Shown piece after piece: positions 6,081 through 8,909 of a stretch of 8,909 nucleotides of DNA. A program made the translations under genes and the position numbers. Source of the stretch: Verrucomicrobiota bacterium (GTDB lineage: Bacteria > Verrucomicrobiota > Verrucomicrobiia > Verrucomicrobiales > DEV007). Where the stretch lies: the NCBI GenBank assembly GCA_013152075.1, contig JAADHD010000088.1, positions 1 to 8,909 of the forward strand, read 5' to 3'. The notes beneath the pieces were generated by a model that saw nothing but the letters and a program-made list of their open reading frames with translations, did no database searches and was not told where the DNA came from. Within the stretch, counting starts at the first letter, position 1. Every line of letters begins with the position of its first letter.

Positions 6081-6112
6081 TTACAGTAAGCAGCTTTTCC
6101 TTTTACAGCTGC
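6081..6112. promoter_or_regulatory. Dyads in the leader of the zinc-ribbon gene
   Basis: Two dyads lie 10-41 bases upstream of the ATG at 6071: TTAC-A-GTAA (6081-6089), and GCAGCT (6090-6095) with AGCTGC (6107-6112) around an 11-base loop. They could form an mRNA hairpin or a regulator site. TTACAG also occurs twice in this stretch. No regulator is suggested by the context. Confidence 0.3.
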
Positions 6113-6244
6113 GTGAAAGAAAAATTAAAACGATAACACAATAAAGCGATTTTTACCTGATACCACAAATTGAATTTTCGTTTTCTCGCCTCCCCTCTCC
6201 ACAAGCTTGATGCATGATGAGCCCATCGTTTATTTTACTGAAAT

Positions 6245-6285
6245 GAGCTGCCGCCGATCCTGCGGCCGCGGATCAGGCTAAGCTC
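6245..6285. repeat. Nested G/C-rich palindrome
   Basis: Outer arms GAGCT (6245-6249) and AGCTC (6281-6285) enclose GATCC (6256-6260) and GGATC (6270-6274), which enclose the self-complementary GCGGCCGC (6262-6269). This nested, mostly palindromic block could fold into a strong hairpin. It is not followed by a T-run and is about 170 bases from the nearest gene start, so it resembles a palindromic repeat unit more than a terminator. Confidence 0.5.
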
Positions 6286-6337
6286 TAGTCATACTGCTAA
6301 AAATTATTGTAAGTGCCTGATAGAAAGATACTTTCTT

Positions 6338-6458
6338 TACCCCAAAGGGGTAGCTCTATGATAGCCCAGCGCAACGCGCCGGGATTATATCGATAGATAT
6401 CATCAGCCCTGAAAGGGTGGCCCTAAAGCCTTGGGATTAGCGCCGCCCTCTTTGCGGC
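6338..6458. repeat. REP/BIME-like cluster of short palindromes, degraded
   Basis: Four short palindromes follow one another: TACCCC-AAA-GGGGTA (6338-6352), CCCAGCG-CAA-CGCGCCGGG (6365-6383, imperfect), CCCT-GAA-AGGG (6407-6417) and GCCGC-CCTCTTT-GCGGC (6442-6458). The wording (CCCTGAAAGGG, and TAGCCCAG near a GCAACGC centre) resembles intergenic palindromic repeats I know from Bacteroidota and Verrucomicrobiota genomes. The imperfect second unit suggests decay. No REP-associated transposase gene is in the window. The palindromes are seen; the family is inferred. Confidence 0.55.
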
Positions 6459-6546
6459 TTGATAATTTTGCTCCCATTATCCTGAGGCGATGCCCGCAGG
6501 CTACCTGTGAACTCAAGCTCAAAACCCACCCCTCTTCTTTCTGATT

Positions 6547-6580
6547 ATCCGCGTGCATCCGCGAAATTCTCGGTAAAAAA
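6547..6580 (+). repeat. Intergenic repeat of the ATCCGCG type
   Basis: ATCCGCG occurs twice (6547-6553 and 6557-6563), separated by TGC, followed by AAATTCTCGGT and a run of six A. It resembles a short intergenic repeat with ATCCGCG words and an A-run that I recall from several phyla, including Verrucomicrobiota. Only one copy is in this window, so dispersal cannot be shown here. Confidence 0.45.
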
Positions 6581-6720
6581 TCGCAGCCAAATGAAGGTCA
6601 GATAAAAATGACGCTGCTGCTTCATGCCTTACCATTCGGGTCAGCCCTTGAAAACAAAGACATACTTTACGGAAAGCAGCATCGGGGAAGGTGAGGTCCT
6701 ATTATTCTGTTTATCCTCGA

Positions 6721-6773
6721 ATTCAAAGACTGACTACTCATCGACATTCAGGATTCAGGATTCAGGGACTGAC
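6721..6773 (+). repeat. Short tandem and direct repeats at the lipoprotein gene end
   Basis: ATTCAGG is repeated three times in tandem (6746-6766). In addition, ATTCAAAGACTGAC (6721-6734) and ATTCAGGGACTGAC (6760-6773) match at 12 of 14 positions. The repeats cover the stop codon of the lipoprotein gene, so its last few residues are encoded by repeat DNA. Confidence 0.6.
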
Positions 6774-7204
6774 CCCCCATCCCGACTCTTATCCCATACA
6801 TAATAATCCATGTCATTGGTTGCCGATGACTTAATTGTAATGCTTTCGTCGTCGTAAATGGCGAAAGTTAAGGTCACTTTCTGTCCTCCTGCATCGGCTT
6901 CGGCGACCACTTTATCAAGTGATTCTGAAACAATCACATAAGGCAGGGGTTTTCCTTTAACGTTCAGGTTTTGATCATCAACAACAATCGTGAATCGCTC
7001 AACGCGCTTGCTGATATCCTGCTTTATTTGATCGATTTTATCAGCAGCCACTTTTCCAGCCTTGATAACTTCGAGTGCCGACTTGTCGGGGTTAATTTTC
7101 CACTCACCCGTAATGTCGAATCGCGGCTGCTTGGAACAGCCTGCGAATGCCAAGGTCATCGCGATGATAAACGGGAGTTTTTTCAGATATGATGTGTTTT
7201 TCAT
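6755..7204 (-). CDS. Small lipoprotein with a GxW-type beta domain
   Basis: A 149-residue predicted lipoprotein. A basic N-terminus (MKNTSYLKK), a hydrophobic core and a lipobox ending AFAGC place the lipidated cysteine at residue 23. The mature part opens with FDITGEWKINPDKS (29-42), a GxW pattern like that at the start of lipocalin-like barrels. A helical stretch follows (about 43-68), then alternating beta segments, RFTIVVDD, LPYVIVSES, VTLTFAIYDD and SITIKS, ending near DYYVWDKS. Function unknown; it may bind a small molecule or help envelope maintenance. The start is ATG after an A/T-rich leader without Shine-Dalgarno. It is divergent from the glycine-zipper lipoprotein. Its extreme C-terminus (GGSVPES) overlaps a tandem repeat, so the end may have been altered by repeat growth. 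Confidence 0.75.
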   Translation of the reverse strand: MKNTSYLKKLPFIIAMTLAFAGCSKQPRFDITGEWKINPDKSALEVIKAGKVAADKIDQIKQDISKRVERFTIVVDDQNLNVKGKPLPYVIVSESLDKVVAEADAGGQKVTLTFAIYDDESITIKSSATNDMDYYVWDKSRDGGSVPES

Positions 7205-7506
7205 TTTTTATAATGAACAGCAAGACCTACTGAACCGCTCAGCGGTCGTCGGGCTTGAATTCGAGGGTTAGGGGTTTTTGTGCATTTGAATTCCAATGTA
7301 TTCACATTGTTTTCTTCAGGCTTTAGTTTGAGGGTTTTGAAAAATTATCCCATTATAAAAAGACCTGTCATTTGTAATGCACTAATATTGAGGGCTAATA
7401 GGAATTCCAAACTGCCTATTTATTGTTATTTTGTGAACCAGCCCGACAACAATAGCAGCAAGAGTGTTGACACTCCCTGCCTTTTATGATCCGATTTGAA
7501 ATCACT
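7205..7506. other. Divergent regulatory region between two lipoprotein genes
   Basis: About 300 bases, A/T-rich, without a gene. It contains a perfect dyad CAATGT-ATTC-ACATTG (7294-7309), a repeated GAATTCCAA (7288-7296 and again near 7402) and, before the plus-strand gene, TTGACA (7467-7472) followed by TATGAT (7485-7490). The spacing of those two boxes is only 12 bases, too short for a normal sigma-70 promoter, so the exact promoter is unclear. Confidence 0.4.
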
Positions 7507-7983
7507 ATGAAATCGCTCCCACAAAAAACCGTTATTTTAACTCTTTTCTTCTCACTGACTCTTACCAGTTGCGAGACCACTGGCATCAATCCAGGAATCG
7601 CAGGCGCCCTCACCGGTGTCGGCTCAGGGGCCATTGCACGCGGCGTTGGCGCCTCCACCACGGAATCGTTGCTGATCGGCGCAGCAGTAGGTGTGACCAC
7701 AGCTATCATTATCTCTTACAGCAAAAGAAAAGCCACCGAACGTGAGCAGGTGGCGGCGGCGGCAAGAGCTGCCCAGGTCAAAAAACAAGTCCGCGCCAAA
7801 TCAAAATCTGCTCCCAAAAATCGTTACGTAGCAGTGCCTACCAAAAAATCTGATACCGTCATGCTCTACGACACCAAAAAGGACAAAATGGTTAACAGCT
7901 CTGCCTACGAGCTCGATAAAACTCCCAAAAAAGGTGAAGTCGTAAAATTCGGCTCCATCAACGCGGAATACGTAGGAACTTAA
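7507..7983 (+). CDS. Glycine-zipper lipoprotein
   Basis: A 158-residue predicted lipoprotein from the ATG at 7507. A hydrophobic signal (VILTLFFSLTLTSC) ends in a lipobox with lipidated Cys22. A glycine-zipper-like hydrophobic region follows (about 28-70: GIAGALTGVGSGAIARGVG, then LLIGAAVGVTTAIIIS), a pattern found in outer-membrane lipoproteins of the 17-kDa antigen/YMGG type. Next come a basic helix (KRKATEREQVAAAARAAQ) and a lysine-rich tail with a small beta-like domain (NRYVAVPTKK, VMLYDTKKDKMV, GEVVKFGSINAEYVGT). An upstream in-frame ATG at 7486 adds seven residues that spoil the signal-peptide N-terminus, so I reject it. There is no Shine-Dalgarno. Probably envelope-anchored with a structural role; function not known. 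It converges on the TPR gene. Confidence 0.8.
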   Translation: MKSLPQKTVILTLFFSLTLTSCETTGINPGIAGALTGVGSGAIARGVGASTTESLLIGAAVGVTTAIIISYSKRKATEREQVAAAARAAQVKKQVRAKSKSAPKNRYVAVPTKKSDTVMLYDTKKDKMVNSSAYELDKTPKKGEVVKFGSINAEYVGT

Positions 7984-7987
7984 TTCA

Positions 7988-8009
7988 AACCACTGAGCCT
8001 GGTTATTTT
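7988..8009 (+). terminator. Weak terminator between convergent genes
   Basis: AACCA (7988-7992) and TGGTT (8000-8004) form a five-base stem with a seven-base loop, followed by ATTTTGATTT, just after the stop of the glycine-zipper lipoprotein. The short stem makes it a weak candidate. Confidence 0.35.
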
Positions 8010-8026
8010 GATTTAGCTGATTGCGT

Positions 8027-8909
8027 TCATAACGCTTTCAGCTTTTCCTGCCACGCCGCGACCTTTTCGGCTTTGCCCCATTTTTCATACAGGGTTACCA
8101 GACGCTCGGCGGCAAATTTCAATCGCCCGCTCTTGGCATTGTTTTTTTTCATTCCGCTATAGCTGTCCAACAAGACGGGCTCGGCTTCGGCATATTTATG
8201 CATATCCGTAAGCACTTCTCCGTATAATGACTGGGCATGAAAGAACGGTAAACCACTGACGCCCTGCCTCTTCTGCACCGCGATCATTTGCCGGTATTGC
8301 GCTTCGGCATCTGCCAATTGTCCGGATTTCCAATACGAATAAGCCAAACTGTTCATCGCTCCAACCGTATCACGATGCTCAGGTCCCAAAACTTCTGTCA
8401 TCGATTTCATTGTCGCTTCGTGTAAGCTCACCGCTTCCTTCCAACGACCTTCATTGATGAAGGTATTGGCCATATTATATTTCGCCCGCAAGGTGTCCGG
8501 ATGATCCTCACCCTGAATTTCTATTCTCAACTTCAACGTTTCCTCATGCAGGGATCGCGCTTCCTTTTCGAGTCCCGCTATGTCGTAAGAATTTGCCACA
8601 TTCTGCATCGAGCTAAGGGTGTCCGGATGCCCCAGGCCATTTACTTTTTCAGATAAGCTCAAAACTTCTTTGCGCAGCGGCAGCGCTTCTTTGTTGCGTC
8701 CCATCGCCACGTAGGTAGAAGCCAAGCTTCCCATCGAAGATATCGTGTCCGGATCATCAGGACCCAACACCTCTTTCCTCAATCTCAGCGTCTCCTCATC
8801 CAATGCCAACGCTTCTTTAAAACGACCCGCTTCCCGGTAGGAAATAGCTAAATTGCTCGCAGCAGTAAGAGTGCCTTCATGTTTATTCCCGAGCGACTCC
8901 CTTTCCAAT
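8027..8909 (-). CDS. TPR-repeat protein, C-terminal part (kinesin light chain type), partial
   Basis: The frame is open to the right edge, so the N-terminus is missing; the first visible codon, TTG, is internal leucine rather than a start. About 293 residues are seen. TPR units with a strict 42-residue period carry the hallmarks HEGTL, DPDTI, HPDTL, HPDTL and HRDTV (at 10, 52, 94, 136 and 178), with A-x-x-Y-x-x-x-GR-x-x-EA helices, as in TPR_10/TPR_12 and kinesin light chain repeats. The C-terminus (FHAQSLYGEVL, KYAEAEPVLLDSYSGM, AERLVTLYEKWGK) closely resembles the ending of large Ser/Thr protein kinases with TPR tails in Verrucomicrobiota and Planctomycetota, so an upstream kinase domain is quite possible but not visible. 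TPRs serve protein-protein binding. Confidence 0.88.
   Translation of the reverse strand, partial: LERESLGNKHEGTLTAASNLAISYREAGRFKEALALDEETLRLRKEVLGPDDPDTISSMGSLASTYVAMGRNKEALPLRKEVLSLSEKVNGLGHPDTLSSMQNVANSYDIAGLEKEARSLHEETLKLRIEIQGEDHPDTLRAKYNMANTFINEGRWKEAVSLHEATMKSMTEVLGPEHRDTVGAMNSLAYSYWKSGQLADAEAQYRQMIAVQKRQGVSGLPFFHAQSLYGEVLTDMHKYAEAEPVLLDSYSGMKKNNAKSGRLKFAAERLVTLYEKWGKAEKVAAWQEKLKAL

Larger units (their letters stand above)
6113..6754. other. Gene-free region packed with short repeats
   Basis: About 640 bases between the zinc-ribbon gene start and the end of the lipoprotein gene contain no believable reading frame. The part next to the zinc-ribbon gene (6113-6240) is A/T-rich and should hold its promoter, but I see no strong match. 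From 6245 onward come a series of palindromes and direct repeats, listed separately, which look like several old intergenic repeat elements lying side by side. Nothing recognisable was found between about 6590 and 6720. Confidence 0.6.

Noticed and set aside
6338..6458. CRISPR array or attachment site
   Set aside because: The palindromes differ from one another and do not form equal repeats with regular spacers; no cas or integrase gene is nearby.
8023..8035. Hairpin GCGTT-CAT-AACGC at the TPR gene stop
   Set aside because: Short, with no T-run on the minus strand; it overlaps coding sequence and is probably chance.

Overview
The window looks like chromosomal DNA from a Gram-negative bacterium, most likely of the Verrucomicrobiota or a close PVC/Bacteroidota-like lineage. 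This is an inference from four signs. The genes are mostly single units rather than long operons. Almost all starts lack a Shine-Dalgarno sequence and are often preceded by A/T-rich DNA. There are lipoproteins and a Sec-exported DUF2059 protein. At the right edge there is a 42-residue-period TPR protein of the type often fused to Ser/Thr kinases in Verrucomicrobiota and Planctomycetota. No rRNA, tRNA, CRISPR array or transposase gene was seen.

Left part (about 1-1850): a complete type IV toxin-antitoxin module of the AbiE family on the minus strand. The antitoxin abiEi comes first and overlaps the nucleotidyltransferase toxin abiEii by 4 bases (GTGA). The toxin start has a strong GGAGG ribosome binding site inside the antitoxin gene; no other start in the window has one. 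A perfect 25-bp inverted repeat lies upstream of abiEi and is a candidate operator. Bases 1-190, downstream of abiEii, hold nothing I can name.

Middle left (1860-4490, all minus strand): a DUF2797 protein in which most of the cysteines usual in the family are replaced, a secreted DUF2059 protein and a GNAT-type acetyltransferase. Each has its own intergenic region. Two hairpins, one at the DUF2797 stop codon and one after the DUF2059 gene, look like transcription terminators.

Middle right (4491-6754): a 71-residue two-helix membrane protein on the plus strand with a good sigma-70-like promoter. It converges on a larger minus-strand membrane protein built from two duplicated zinc ribbons, a proline/lysine-rich linker of 11-residue repeats and four membrane helices. 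About 680 bases without a gene follow, filled with short palindromes and direct repeats that resemble degraded REP-type and other intergenic repeat elements.

Right part (6755-8909): two divergent small lipoproteins, one with a GxW beta-type domain (minus) and one with a glycine zipper (plus), then the C-terminal part of a TPR protein that runs off the right edge.

The one defined multi-gene system is AbiE, which is known. The least explained items are the double zinc-ribbon membrane protein, the cysteine-poor DUF2797 protein with its GIY-YIG-like motif order, and the repeat-packed intergenic region.
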